DNA of 46,573 nucleotides from Dehalococcoidia bacterium. GTDB taxonomy: Bacteria; Chloroflexota; Dehalococcoidia; SHXV01. A model generated the notes under the pieces. The model was not told the DNA's origin. It saw only the letters and a list, made by a program, of their open reading frames with translations, and did not search any database. The DNA lies in the NCBI GenBank assembly GCA_009693105.1, contig SHXV01000006.1:1-46573 (forward strand), in the 5' to 3' direction. The position numbers and the translations under genes are program-made. Below, in pieces: positions 11,370 to 18,793 of the stretch; within the stretch, counting starts at the first letter, position 1; each line of letters begins with the position of its first letter.

Positions 11370-11395
11370 CAGAAGCGAACGCACGTTCGTACTAT
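11366..11395 (+). promoter_or_regulatory. Promoter of the rplI-dnaB operon
   Basis: TTGACA (11366-11371) and TACTAT (11390-11395) are 18 bp apart, a good sigma-70-type promoter. Its spacer is filled by a 14-bp palindrome matching the Gram-positive LexA box. Its -35 overlaps the purL stop. A second -10-like CATAAT (11476-11481) nearer to rplI could be an unregulated start. Confidence 0.7.
11376..11389 (+). promoter_or_regulatory. LexA (SOS) box in the rplI-dnaB promoter
   Basis: CGAACGCACGTTCG matches at every position the Bacillus-type LexA/DinR consensus CGAACRNRYGTTYG. It sits exactly between the -35 and -10 hexamers, the position expected for a repressor that blocks polymerase. No lexA gene is in the window, so the regulator is inferred. 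Confidence 0.65.
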
Positions 11396-11505
11396 CCAAG
11401 GGGTTATTTTTGTGACCTGACAGAAGGCTGGGGATAACCGGCTGTTTGGTCTGGCAATCGTAAGAACACGGCGCGCATAATCACTCGTCAGACAAAGGAG
11501 CGGTC

Positions 11506-12108
11506 ATGAAGGTTGTCTTTGTTGAGCAGGTCGAAGGGTCCGGCTACCCGGGCGATGTCAAGGATGTCGCCAATGGGTTTGCCCGCAACTACCTGCTGCC
11601 CCGTGGGCTGGCCGTCCCCGCCAACGCATCCTCGCTGCAACACGCGAAGGCGCTGGCGGGGAAAGAGGAGAAGCGCCAGGAGAAGCTGGATTCGGAGGGA
11701 CACGACCTCCAGTCCAAGCTTGAGGGCGTCGTGCTCACTTTCGAGGAGCGGGTGGGCGAGCAGGGCCGCCTGTTCGGGTCGGTCACGGTCTCGCACATCG
11801 CCGATAAGCTGAGCGCTTTGCTGGGCGGGGAGTTCGACCGGCACAAGGTGCTGATGCCGGATCCGCTGCGCCAGCTGGGCCGCTTTGACGTGCGGTTGCG
11901 GCTGAGCCGGAATGTAGAGGGCACGGTCGCCGTCCAGGTAGTCGACCAGGCGCTGGGGGCGATCCCCACGCCAGAGGCGCCGGTGGCGGAGGAATCCCCC
12001 GCGGCGGAAGCGGCCGCGACGAATGAAGCGGTAGCGGAAAAGGCCAGCCCGCGGCGAAAGAAGACGGCCGCGGCTAACACGACCCCTGACGGCGCGCCGG
12101 AAGCGTAG
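11506..12108 (+). CDS. rplI: 50S ribosomal protein L9 with C-terminal extension
   Basis: L9 binds 23S rRNA domain V and extends from the ribosome surface. The N-domain signature is GYPGDVKDVANGFARNYLLPRGLA, followed by the long helix and the C-domain (GRLFGSVT...HIADKL). L9 is usually about 150 residues; this one is 200, with an added tail from about 155 on rich in Ala, Pro, Glu and then Lys/Arg (SPRRKKTAA). ATG 11506 follows AAAGGAGCGGTC. First gene of an operon with dnaB at 38 nt. Confidence 0.95.
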   Translation: MKVVFVEQVEGSGYPGDVKDVANGFARNYLLPRGLAVPANASSLQHAKALAGKEEKRQEKLDSEGHDLQSKLEGVVLTFEERVGEQGRLFGSVTVSHIADKLSALLGGEFDRHKVLMPDPLRQLGRFDVRLRLSRNVEGTVAVQVVDQALGAIPTPEAPVAEESPAAEAAATNEAVAEKASPRRKKTAAANTTPDGAPEA

Positions 12109-12146
12109 CTTCGTTCACAGATTCTAGAGCCGCTGCGGGAGGCAGG

Positions 12147-13523
12147 ATGGTCACCGAGAAGCTTCCTCCCCATAACGTTGAAGCAGAAGAAGCGGTCCTG
12201 GCCTCCATCCTTGTGGATGCGGAGGCGGTTTCGCGCGTCGCCGGGAACCTGCGCCCATCCGACTTCTTCCGGGACCGCAACGGCTGGGTGTTCGAAGTTT
12301 GCCTGGAGCTCTGGGAACGCAACGAATCGATCGACGCCCTCACCGTCGCCCATGAGCTGTCCCGCAAGGACCGGCTGGACGATGTTGGGGGCATCGCCTT
12401 CCTCTCCCGCATCGTCACGGAGCTGCCCACGCCCATCGGGGTGGAGCACTACGCGGGCATCGTGGAGCGGGACGCGCTGTACCGGCGGCTCATCGGCGCG
12501 GCCGGGCAGATCGCCCAGTTGGCGTATGAGGGCGGGCCGGACGCGGACCATGCGCTCAACCGCGCCGAAATGCTTCTGCTCACCCTGCGCGGGGGCGAGC
12601 GTCAACGCGATTTCGTTCACATCCGCCAGCTCATCGATTCCTTCCTGGAAGAACCGCCTGAGGGCGAAGGAGCGGGAGCGCCCCTTGCCATCGTCCGCAC
12701 CGGGTTCATGGACCTGGATACGCTGTTAGGCGGGCTGAAGCGGTCGGACCTGATCATCCTTGCCGCCCGCCCCAGCCTGGGCAAGACCAGCCTGGCGCTG
12801 AACTTCGCCCGCAACGCCGCCGTGGGCCAACGGGCGAAGGTGGCCGTGTTCTCCCTGGAAATGTCGGCGGACCAGGTGGCGCAACGGCTGCTGTCCCTGG
12901 AGGCGCGCGTCAACTCCACCCGGCTGCGCCTGGGCGAGCACACGGAACCGGAGGAGCGCCGGCTCATGCGGGCGCACGGGACACTAGCCGAGTGCGAGAT
13001 CTACATCGACGACTCGCCGGTCCTCTACATCCCGGACATGCGGGCAAAGGTGCGCAGGCTGGAGATGGCGCACGGCCTGGACCTCATCATCGTGGACTAT
13101 CTCCAGCTTATGCACGGCAACATGAGCGAAAACCGGGTGCAGGAGATCAGTTACATCTCGCGTTCGCTCAAAGAGCTGGCGCGGGAGATGAACGTGCCGA
13201 TCATCGCGGTCTCCCAGCTCTCCCGCGCGGTGGAGGCGCGGCCCAGCCGCATCCCCATGCTGAGCGACCTTCGGGAAAGCGGCAGCATTGAGCAGGACGC
13301 GGACGTGGTGATGTTCATCTACCGGGAGGACATGTATATCCGCCGGGAGGAATGGCAGGACTCCCACCCGGAAATGCCGGGCGATGCCTATCCCCAGGGG
13401 CTGGCCCAGATCATCGTGGCCAAGCACCGCAATGGGCCGGTGGGGCGGGTCGACCTTCGCTTCCGCCAGGAGTACACCGCCTTTGAAGACCTTCTGCTGC
13501 GGGAGGAGGACACCAACGTCTAA
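12147..13523 (+). CDS. dnaB: Replicative DNA helicase DnaB
   Basis: Hexameric 5'-3' helicase of the replication fork, 458 residues. The N-terminal collar starts PPHNVEAEEAVLASIL; the RecA-like ATPase domain has Walker A ARPSLGKTS, FSLEMS, Walker B LIIVDYLQLM, VSQLSR and the DLRESGSIEQDADVV segment, ending with the arginine-finger area KHRNGPVG. ATG follows GGGAGGCAGG. The rplI-dnaB order is widespread. The next two genes encode the likely loader partners, so this operon supplies helicase and loader together. Confidence 0.96.
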   Translation: MVTEKLPPHNVEAEEAVLASILVDAEAVSRVAGNLRPSDFFRDRNGWVFEVCLELWERNESIDALTVAHELSRKDRLDDVGGIAFLSRIVTELPTPIGVEHYAGIVERDALYRRLIGAAGQIAQLAYEGGPDADHALNRAEMLLLTLRGGERQRDFVHIRQLIDSFLEEPPEGEGAGAPLAIVRTGFMDLDTLLGGLKRSDLIILAARPSLGKTSLALNFARNAAVGQRAKVAVFSLEMSADQVAQRLLSLEARVNSTRLRLGEHTEPEERRLMRAHGTLAECEIYIDDSPVLYIPDMRAKVRRLEMAHGLDLIIVDYLQLMHGNMSENRVQEISYISRSLKELAREMNVPIIAVSQLSRAVEARPSRIPMLSDLRESGSIEQDADVVMFIYREDMYIRREEWQDSHPEMPGDAYPQGLAQIIVAKHRNGPVGRVDLRFRQEYTAFEDLLLREEDTNV

Positions 13524-13545
13524 CGCACGCGGGAGGGAGGGTCCG

Positions 13546-14274
13546 ATGCCCGGCGGCCGCTTTCCCGGGTACCCGGCGAAATCGGCGCAGTTAGCGGTGC
13601 CCGCCGCCTTCTTCGCCGAAGTGCTGCCCCGGCTGGCGGCGCGGCCGGCGGACTTGGTGGTGGCGACGTACGCATTCTTCGCCCTGGGGCGCAAGCGCGG
13701 GTTCCCCCGCTACGTCACCGGCGAAGAGCTGCGGGCGGATGAGTCGCTGCGGGCGGCGCTGGCGGCGGCGCTCCACGCGGGCGTAGGGGATGGGGCCGAC
13801 CTTGACGCCGCGCTGGCGTTCTCGCTCCAGACGCTGGAAGGGGAGGGGTTGCTCCTTCGCCTGGCGCTGGGAGAGGGAGGGGGCGCCTACTTTCTCCCCA
13901 CTCCCGCCGACCGCAGGGGGATGGAGCGGCTCCGGGGCGAGCAGGAACAGCGCCGTGTCGCTCCGCCGGCGCCGGCGGAGCGCTCGGTCACAGAGCCGGA
14001 CATCATCGCCTGGTACGAGGGCGCCATTGGCACGGTACCGCCGATGTTGCTGGATGAGCTGCGGGAGGCGGAGGGGACCTACCCGGCGGGCTGGATCGAG
14101 GACGCATTCCGGGAGGCCGCCGCCCTCAATGTCCGCAATTGGCGCTACGTCCTACGTATTCTGGAACGATGGGCCGAAGAGGGCCGGGGAGAGCATGAAG
14201 AGACTGAACGAGATCCTGCCGAAGAGCAACGAGAGCGCTATTTTGGCGGACGCTGGGGCGGCCTCCTTCGCTGA
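13546..14274 (+). CDS. DnaD-like replication initiation protein
   Basis: 242 residues. The C-terminal part (about 150-210) carries the DnaD C-domain pattern: IIAWYEGAIG, then GWIEDAFREAAALNVRNWRYVLRILERW, including the YxxxILxxW box that in Firmicutes binds DNA. The N-terminal part could be a winged-helix domain but is too divergent to assign. ATG 13546 follows GGGAGGGAGGGTCCG; the track start at 13384 lies inside dnaB. It precedes and overlaps by 80 nt a DnaC-like ATPase, so a helicase-loading role is inferred, as for DnaD-DnaI. Confidence 0.82.
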   Translation: MPGGRFPGYPAKSAQLAVPAAFFAEVLPRLAARPADLVVATYAFFALGRKRGFPRYVTGEELRADESLRAALAAALHAGVGDGADLDAALAFSLQTLEGEGLLLRLALGEGGGAYFLPTPADRRGMERLRGEQEQRRVAPPAPAERSVTEPDIIAWYEGAIGTVPPMLLDELREAEGTYPAGWIEDAFREAAALNVRNWRYVLRILERWAEEGRGEHEETERDPAEEQRERYFGGRWGGLLR

Positions 14275-15595
14275 GGAGGAGGCGGACGGGCGCTGCCCGC
14301 TCTGTGGCGGCTCTGGGTTCATCCGGAGGACCACCTCCTTGGACGACCCCAACTTCGGCAAGGCGTTCCCCTGCCGCTGCGTCGCCGATGAATCGGGCGA
14401 TGCGCGGCTAGAACGGCTGAGCCGCTACAGCAACCTGCGTGAGCTCTCCCGCCATCGCTTCGATACGCTGGTGCGGCGGGGACGGAGCAGCGTGCCGGAA
14501 CACCAGGAGCGGTTCGCCCAGGCGGTGGCCCTGGCGGAGGCGTACGCGGAGGTGCCGGAGGGGTGGCTGGTGCTGTGCGGCCCCAGCGGCTCCGGCAAGA
14601 CGCACCTGGCGGCGGCGATGGCGAACCGGATCATCGAGCGCGGCCAGCCGGTGATGTTCATGATCGTGGCGGATCTGCTGGACCACCTGCGGGCGGCCTA
14701 CGCGCCAGACGCCGACCTCTCCTACGACAAGCTGTTTGAGCAGGTGCGCAACGCACATGTGCTGGTGCTAGATGACCTGGGGGGCCAGAGCGCAACCGAC
14801 TGGGCGGAGGAGAAGCTGTACCAGATCATCAACCACCGCTACAACACCGGCGCCGCCACCATCGTCACCCTGGCCCGGCCGCTGGAGCGGCTGGAGGAGC
14901 GGCTGCGCACCCGCCTGGGAGATGAACGGATCGCGCGGGTGCTCACGCTGGAGAGCGGCGCTCCGGCGGCGCACATCGATGACGGCATGGACCAGGCGAT
15001 GCTGCGCGGCATGACGTTTGAGTCGTTCGATACGAAGGACATGAGCCTGTCCGCGGAGGCCCGGCGAACGTTGGAAAACGCGTACCAGCTGGCGCTGGCG
15101 TTCGCGCAGGAGCCGGAGGGGTGGCTGGTGTTCTACGGCCCGCCCGGGTCGGGCAAGACGCACCTTGCGGCGGCCATCGGCAACGTATGCCGTCGCTCCG
15201 GCATGGCGGTGCAGTTCCAGTTTGTGCCGGACCTGCTCGATCACCTCCGCTCCAGCTTCCGGCCGGACAGCCCCGTGAGCTACGACGACCTGTTCGAGCG
15301 GGTGCGGGCAGTGCCGCTCCTCATCCTGGACGACTTCGGAGCCCACTCCACCAGTCCCTGGGCGCAAGAGAAGCTGTACCAGATCATCAACTACCGCTAC
15401 ACGTCCCGGCTCCCCACCGTCATCACGACGAGCCAGCCGGTGGAGGAGATGGACGAGCGCCTGGTGACGCGCTTCAGCGACCACAAGGTCTCGGCCGTGA
15501 TCCCGACGCTTGCGCCGTCACGCACGATTCGGGCGGCCGAGCCGGCGGAGCGCCCGCGGGGAGGGAGCCGAGGAGGCCGCCGGACCGGGCGATGA
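14195..15595 (+). CDS. Tandem double DnaC/DnaI-like helicase loader ATPase
   Basis: 466 residues with two DnaC-type AAA+ modules in one chain. An N-terminal zinc site (Cys34, Cys37, Cys60, Cys62 in CPLCGG and PCRC) precedes module 1 (Walker A GPSGSGKTHL at 129, Walker B VLVLDDLG at 189) and module 2 (GPPGSGKTHL at 315, LLILDDFG at 375). Both contain EGWLV, DLLDHLR, YD.LFE.VR and EKLYQIIN.RY, so they arose by duplication. At sensor 1, module 2 has VITTSQ but module 1 has IVTLAR. ATG 14195 overlaps the DnaD-like gene by 80 nt; a later TTG (14243) is the only alternative before the zinc site. Normal loaders have one module, about 250-310 residues. Confidence 0.85.
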   Translation: MKRLNEILPKSNESAILADAGAASFAEEEADGRCPLCGGSGFIRRTTSLDDPNFGKAFPCRCVADESGDARLERLSRYSNLRELSRHRFDTLVRRGRSSVPEHQERFAQAVALAEAYAEVPEGWLVLCGPSGSGKTHLAAAMANRIIERGQPVMFMIVADLLDHLRAAYAPDADLSYDKLFEQVRNAHVLVLDDLGGQSATDWAEEKLYQIINHRYNTGAATIVTLARPLERLEERLRTRLGDERIARVLTLESGAPAAHIDDGMDQAMLRGMTFESFDTKDMSLSAEARRTLENAYQLALAFAQEPEGWLVFYGPPGSGKTHLAAAIGNVCRRSGMAVQFQFVPDLLDHLRSSFRPDSPVSYDDLFERVRAVPLLILDDFGAHSTSPWAQEKLYQIINYRYTSRLPTVITTSQPVEEMDERLVTRFSDHKVSAVIPTLAPSRTIRAAEPAERPRGGSRGGRRTGR

Positions 15596-15743
15596 AGCTG
15601 TGGGGATCGTTTAGGCCGCTACTCTATCGCAGCTATAGGCGATACGGAACACGGAATGCTTGCGTTGGAAACGCTCCCTGCCCTATACTCCCGCGCGGTA
15701 GCCGGGGAAATACCGGGCAAATGACACAAGGAGGGACAAGACT
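15596..15743 (+). other. Intergenic region before the zinc-ribbon gene
   Basis: 148 bp. It contains a short inverted repeat TATCGC-N8-GCGATA near 15630, the TATACT box listed separately, and AAGGAGGG as ribosome binding site. I see no open frame of interest and no clear terminator for the dnaC-like gene. Confidence 0.4.
15684..15689 (+). promoter_or_regulatory. -10 element before the zinc-ribbon gene
   Basis: TATACT, with a weak TTGCGT 18 bp upstream (15660-15665). Transcription would start near 15696, about 48 nt before the TTG start codon. Confidence 0.5.
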
Positions 15744-16037
15744 TTGGAGTTCGCGGACAAGACGCTCACGTGCAGGGATTGCAGCTCAGAGTTCGTGTTC
15801 ACCGCGGGTGAACAGGGCTTCTATCTGGAGAAGGGGCTTCTTAACGAACCCCAGCGCTGCCCGGACTGCAGGCTGACGCGCCGGCGTGAGCGCTCCAACG
15901 GTTCCCGCGAGATGACACAGGTCACCTGCGCTTCCTGCGGAACAGAGACATCGGTCCCCTTCGTCCCTCGATTGGAACGCCCGGTCTACTGCAGCACCTG
16001 CTTTGAGCAGGTCCGCTCCGGGGCGATCTCCACCTAG
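15744..16037 (+). CDS. Small double zinc-ribbon protein
   Basis: 97 residues with two cysteine clusters. The first, LTCRDCSSEFVFTAGEQGFY then EPQRCPDCR, is the zf-trcl/probable zinc-binding domain pattern (CxxC-x25-CxxC). The second is VTCASCGTETSVPFVPRLERPVYCSTCF, the CxxC-pairing found in many small Chloroflexota and other proteins. Between them lies an Arg-rich stretch (RLTRRRERSNGSRE) that could contact nucleic acid. The start is TTG 15744, 8 nt after AAGGAGGG. Function unknown. It ends in a strong terminator. Confidence 0.85.
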   Translation: MEFADKTLTCRDCSSEFVFTAGEQGFYLEKGLLNEPQRCPDCRLTRRRERSNGSREMTQVTCASCGTETSVPFVPRLERPVYCSTCFEQVRSGAIST

Positions 16038-16058
16038 CTCGCAGGCGCCGTCGATCGT

Positions 16059-16087
16059 AAAGGACTCGCCCTTCGGGCGAGTCCTTT
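16059..16087. terminator. Bidirectional terminator, zinc-ribbon gene and moaE
   Basis: AAAGGACTCGCCC-TTC-GGGCGAGTCCTTT is a perfect 13-bp stem with a cUUCGg-type loop. T-rich sequence follows on the plus side (TTTCTCTGCCTTT). It lies between two convergent genes, so it probably serves both. Confidence 0.88.
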
Positions 16088-16108
16088 CTCTGCCTTTCCC
16101 CACGGAGC

Positions 16109-16525
16109 TTAGTGGACTTCGCAGCTCTCGATCCACTCCTCCCCGTTATCCCACACTTCCTTCTTCCACACCGGCACCGACTCCTTGAGCCGGTCGATAG
16201 CGTAGTGACACGCCTCCAGCGCCTCCTTGCGGTGGGCGGCGGACACTGCGATGCCGACGCTGGCCTCTCCGATCTCCAGCCGCCCGATCCGGTGCAGCAT
16301 GGCCACTTCGGCGATATCCCAGCGGTCGCGCACTTCCTCCGCGATCACGCCCATCTGGCGGATGGCCAGCGGGGGGTAGGCATCGTACTCCAGGTACTGG
16401 ACGTTGCGCCCCAGGTTGTTGTTTCGCACGACACCGAGGAACAGGGCGATGCCGCCCGCATCCGGACGGGCGACCGCATCGATGAGCGCCTGGGATTCGA
16501 TAGGGTCACGGATGATCTCAAACAT
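16109..16525 (-). CDS. moaE: Molybdopterin synthase catalytic subunit MoaE
   Basis: Forms the dithiolene of molybdopterin from precursor Z using sulfur carried on MoaD. 138 residues. Recognisable parts are GGIALFLGVVRNNN with the conserved Arg34, LEYDAYPPLA, AMLHRIGRLEIGEASVGIAVSAAHR, and the active-site VPVWKKE (Lys121/122). Its ATG lies inside the end of moaD (8-nt overlap), so translation is coupled. No other molybdenum cofactor gene is in the window. Confidence 0.94.
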   Translation of the reverse strand: MFEIIRDPIESQALIDAVARPDAGGIALFLGVVRNNNLGRNVQYLEYDAYPPLAIRQMGVIAEEVRDRWDIAEVAMLHRIGRLEIGEASVGIAVSAAHRKEALEACHYAIDRLKESVPVWKKEVWDNGEEWIESCEVH

Positions 16526-16775
16526 GGGCGCCTCCGCTGACCGGGGGGATCAACGCTACTTCGTCGCCATCGTGCAGTGGAAGATCGGCAGAAGCGTACT
16601 CCGCGTTGACAGCGAAGACCACGTTCGGCCCGATCATCCCCAGCACGGGGAGAGCGGCGACAATACGCTCACGCAATGCCTCCACCGGCAGTCCTTCCGG
16701 GATGTCCAAGACGGCCTCCCGCACTCCGGCGGTGTCGGCGAGCATGGCAAAGAGCAGCACCTTGATTCGCGCCAT
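16518..16775 (-). CDS. moaD: Molybdopterin synthase sulfur carrier MoaD, with C-terminal extension
   Basis: Ubiquitin-fold protein of 85 residues (MARIKVLLFAMLADTAG start, NVVFAVNAEYASADLPLHDGDEVALIPPVSGG end). The C-terminal Gly-Gly must be exposed for adenylation and thiocarboxylation, yet here three codons, Ala-His-Val, follow before the stop, created by the overlap with moaE. The frame is clear: PPVSGG then AHV then TGA. Start ATG 16775, 7 nt after GGAGG; the longer track frame to 17621 is antisense to comF. Confidence 0.9.
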   Translation of the reverse strand: MARIKVLLFAMLADTAGVREAVLDIPEGLPVEALRERIVAALPVLGMIGPNVVFAVNAEYASADLPLHDGDEVALIPPVSGGAHV

Positions 16776-16794
16776 GGCACGTCCTCCGCTCCCC

Positions 16795-16800
16795 AGTATA
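16795..16800 (-). promoter_or_regulatory. -10 element of moaDE
   Basis: TATACT on the minus strand, 19 nt before the moaD ATG, giving a leader of about 13 nt that contains the GGAGG site. No clear -35. Confidence 0.5.
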
Positions 16801-16838
16801 GCGGCGGCGTGATCGTAGCGTCGCCAGAATGCCGCGTC

Positions 16839-16844
16839 TATACT
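16839..16844 (+). promoter_or_regulatory. -10 element of comF
   Basis: TATACT ending only 7 nt before the comF ATG at 16852. A transcript starting at the usual distance would have no leader or one or two bases. No Shine-Dalgarno sequence precedes the ATG, consistent with leaderless translation. Confidence 0.5.
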
Positions 16845-16851
16845 GCGGGGC

Positions 16852-17607
16852 ATGGGAACGTTTGACCTGCTGCGAACGCTGGGAGGGGCGGCCATGGGGC
16901 TGGCCTGTCCCGCTGTGTGCGCCGGTTGCGGCACTGCGGGGGACGCGTTTCTGTGCGAGCGCTGCCTCGCCGCTCTCCCCCGAGCGGACGGCCCGCGCTG
17001 CTCCCGCTGCTGGGATGCGCTGGCGGCGCCGGGGCTCTGCCGCCACTGCGCCGGGCGGCCTCCCGGATTCGACATGCTGCGCTCCCCCTTCGCGCTGGAG
17101 GGGGTGGCGCGGGAGGCGGTGCACCGGCTGAAGTACGGCGGGCTGGCGGCGGCCGGACCAGCGCTGGCGGAACGCATGGCGGCGGCATGGCGGGACTGGG
17201 ACGTCACCATCGACATCGTCGTTCCTACGCCGCTCCATCCCCGCCGGCAACGCATCCGCGGGTACAACCAGGCGGCGGTGCTGGCAAGGCCGCTGGCCAG
17301 CGCTCTCGGCATTCCCCTTGCACACGACGCCATCCGGCGATCACGGGCCACACCGCCGCTGGCGGCGGGAGAGGGCCGTGACGCCCGCTGGCAGGCGCTG
17401 GACCGCGCCTTCGCGCCCGGGCCGGGCCGGACGGCCATCGCCGGCAGACGGGTGCTCCTCATCGACGACGTGGCGACGACGGGGGCGACGCTGTCTGCCG
17501 GCGCGGAGACGCTGCGAGCGGTGGGCGCGACGGGCGTCATCGCGCTCGTCTTCGCTCGCGACGGGTCGGCGGCCCCTTCCCCCGCCAGCCCAGATGGCGA
17601 CAGATGA
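16852..17607 (+). CDS. comF: ComF family phosphoribosyltransferase-like protein
   Basis: 251 residues. The N-terminal part is a zinc-ribbon region with CAGCG, CERC, CSRC and CRHC pairs; the C-terminal part has the PRPP loop VLLIDDVATTGAT (about 200-212) and the ComF marker RRQRIRGYNQA. In naturally competent bacteria ComF takes part in DNA uptake or recombination; in others it is present without a known role. A TATACT box lies just upstream. Its stop overlaps the next gene by ATGA, so the two are co-translated. Confidence 0.9.
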   Translation: MGTFDLLRTLGGAAMGLACPAVCAGCGTAGDAFLCERCLAALPRADGPRCSRCWDALAAPGLCRHCAGRPPGFDMLRSPFALEGVAREAVHRLKYGGLAAAGPALAERMAAAWRDWDVTIDIVVPTPLHPRRQRIRGYNQAAVLARPLASALGIPLAHDAIRRSRATPPLAAGEGRDARWQALDRAFAPGPGRTAIAGRRVLLIDDVATTGATLSAGAETLRAVGATGVIALVFARDGSAAPSPASPDGDR

Positions 17608-18722
17608 ACCACCGGCCTCACCTCGTCGTTTTCCTCGGCGAGCTGGGGGACAGCGCCGCGGAGCGGATGGTGGCGGACGCCCGCTACGCCGCCACCTTCG
17701 ACGCGCTGGAGACGGCGCTCTCCACGGGGGCGTACGCCTCCGCCGTCCTGATCACGGATGCGCCGCCCCCGGCGGCGGCGGGAGCGATCCCGGCCGGAGT
17801 CGAGGTCCTCATCGATCGGAGCCCGTTCACGTTCGATGGACGGCTGAAGGGGATCGTGGCCGACCGTGGCATGGAATCGATGGTCTATTTCGGGGGCGGC
17901 AGCGTGCCCTTGCTTGAGGCCGAGGCGTTCCGCCAGATCGCCGCCAAGCTAGCGGAGCCGGGGATCGTGACGAACAACCTGTATTCCGCCGACCTCATCG
18001 GCGTCTCCCCCGCCTCAGCGGTGCAGGAGGTCACCCAGCCCTTCGCCAGCGATAATCCGCTGCCACGCCTCCTCCGTGACGCGACGAACCTGCCGGTGCA
18101 GGCGCTGGAACGAACGGCGACGACCCAGTTCGACATCGACTCTCCCGCCGACCTGCGTATCCTGGCGGCCTCCGGGACGGGCGGACCTCGCCTGGGCGCG
18201 ATGCTGGCTTCGCTGGCGCTGGACGTGGGCGATCTCCACCGGGCGATGGCGCTGTTTACCGATGCGGAGGCAGAGATACTGGTGGCCGGGAGGGTCGGCA
18301 GTCAGGTATGGCGGCAGATAGAGCAGGACAGCGCCTGCCGGGTGCGCATGCTTTCGGAGGAGCGCGGCATGCAGGCGGACGGGCGGCTGGACGAGGGCCG
18401 CGTGCGTAGCATCCTGGGCTTTCACCTGGCCAACGTAGGCGACACGCGCTTCTTCGCCGACCTGGCGGAGCTTGGCGATGTCGCTTTCGTCGATTACCGG
18501 GTGATCATGGCCCACTTCGGGGAGCTGCCGGGCCGCTCCGACCGCTTCGCCGCCGACCTCCGCCAGCCTGCCGCCATCGCCAATCCGATGCTGCGCCGGT
18601 TCGTGGAGGCGGCGATGAACGCGCCCAGACCGGTCATCCTGGGCGGGCATTCGCTCGTCGCGGGAGGGCTGCTGGCGCTGATCGAGGCGGCGTGGCGGGA
18701 GCAGGAGCGGTCCGCCCGCTGA
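17604..18722 (+). CDS. Putative nucleotidyltransferase-like protein
   Basis: 372 residues, not firmly recognised. The first half resembles MobA/CofC-type NTP transferases: [16 protein letters not shown] start, a [12 protein letters not shown] loop, [12 protein letters not shown], and [14 protein letters not shown], a box typical of that fold. The classic GxGxR.G nucleotide loop is not visible, so activity is uncertain. The second half has no family I recognise, but ends in a Gly-rich [12 protein letters not shown]. Start overlaps the comF stop (ATGA). The nearby moaDE genes are on the other strand; a MobA role is speculation. Confidence 0.55.
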   Translation: MNHRPHLVVFLGELGDSAAERMVADARYAATFDALETALSTGAYASAVLITDAPPPAAAGAIPAGVEVLIDRSPFTFDGRLKGIVADRGMESMVYFGGGSVPLLEAEAFRQIAAKLAEPGIVTNNLYSADLIGVSPASAVQEVTQPFASDNPLPRLLRDATNLPVQALERTATTQFDIDSPADLRILAASGTGGPRLGAMLASLALDVGDLHRAMALFTDAEAEILVAGRVGSQVWRQIEQDSACRVRMLSEERGMQADGRLDEGRVRSILGFHLANVGDTRFFADLAELGDVAFVDYRVIMAHFGELPGRSDRFAADLRQPAAIANPMLRRFVEAAMNAPRPVILGGHSLVAGGLLALIEAAWREQERSAR

Positions 18723-18733
18723 GGGTGCGAGCA

Positions 18734-18762
18734 TTTACGGCCTCCTCACTAGAACGTACAAT
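18734..18762 (+). promoter_or_regulatory. Promoter of the pdxS operon
   Basis: TTTACG (18734-18739), 17 bp, TACAAT (18757-18762). Start near 18769 leaves about 25 nt of leader with GAGGAAC before ATG 18794. It overlaps the end of the preceding intergenic gap. Confidence 0.55.
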
Positions 18763-18793
18763 GGGTGGAGAGACATCCCGTTGTGAGGAACAA

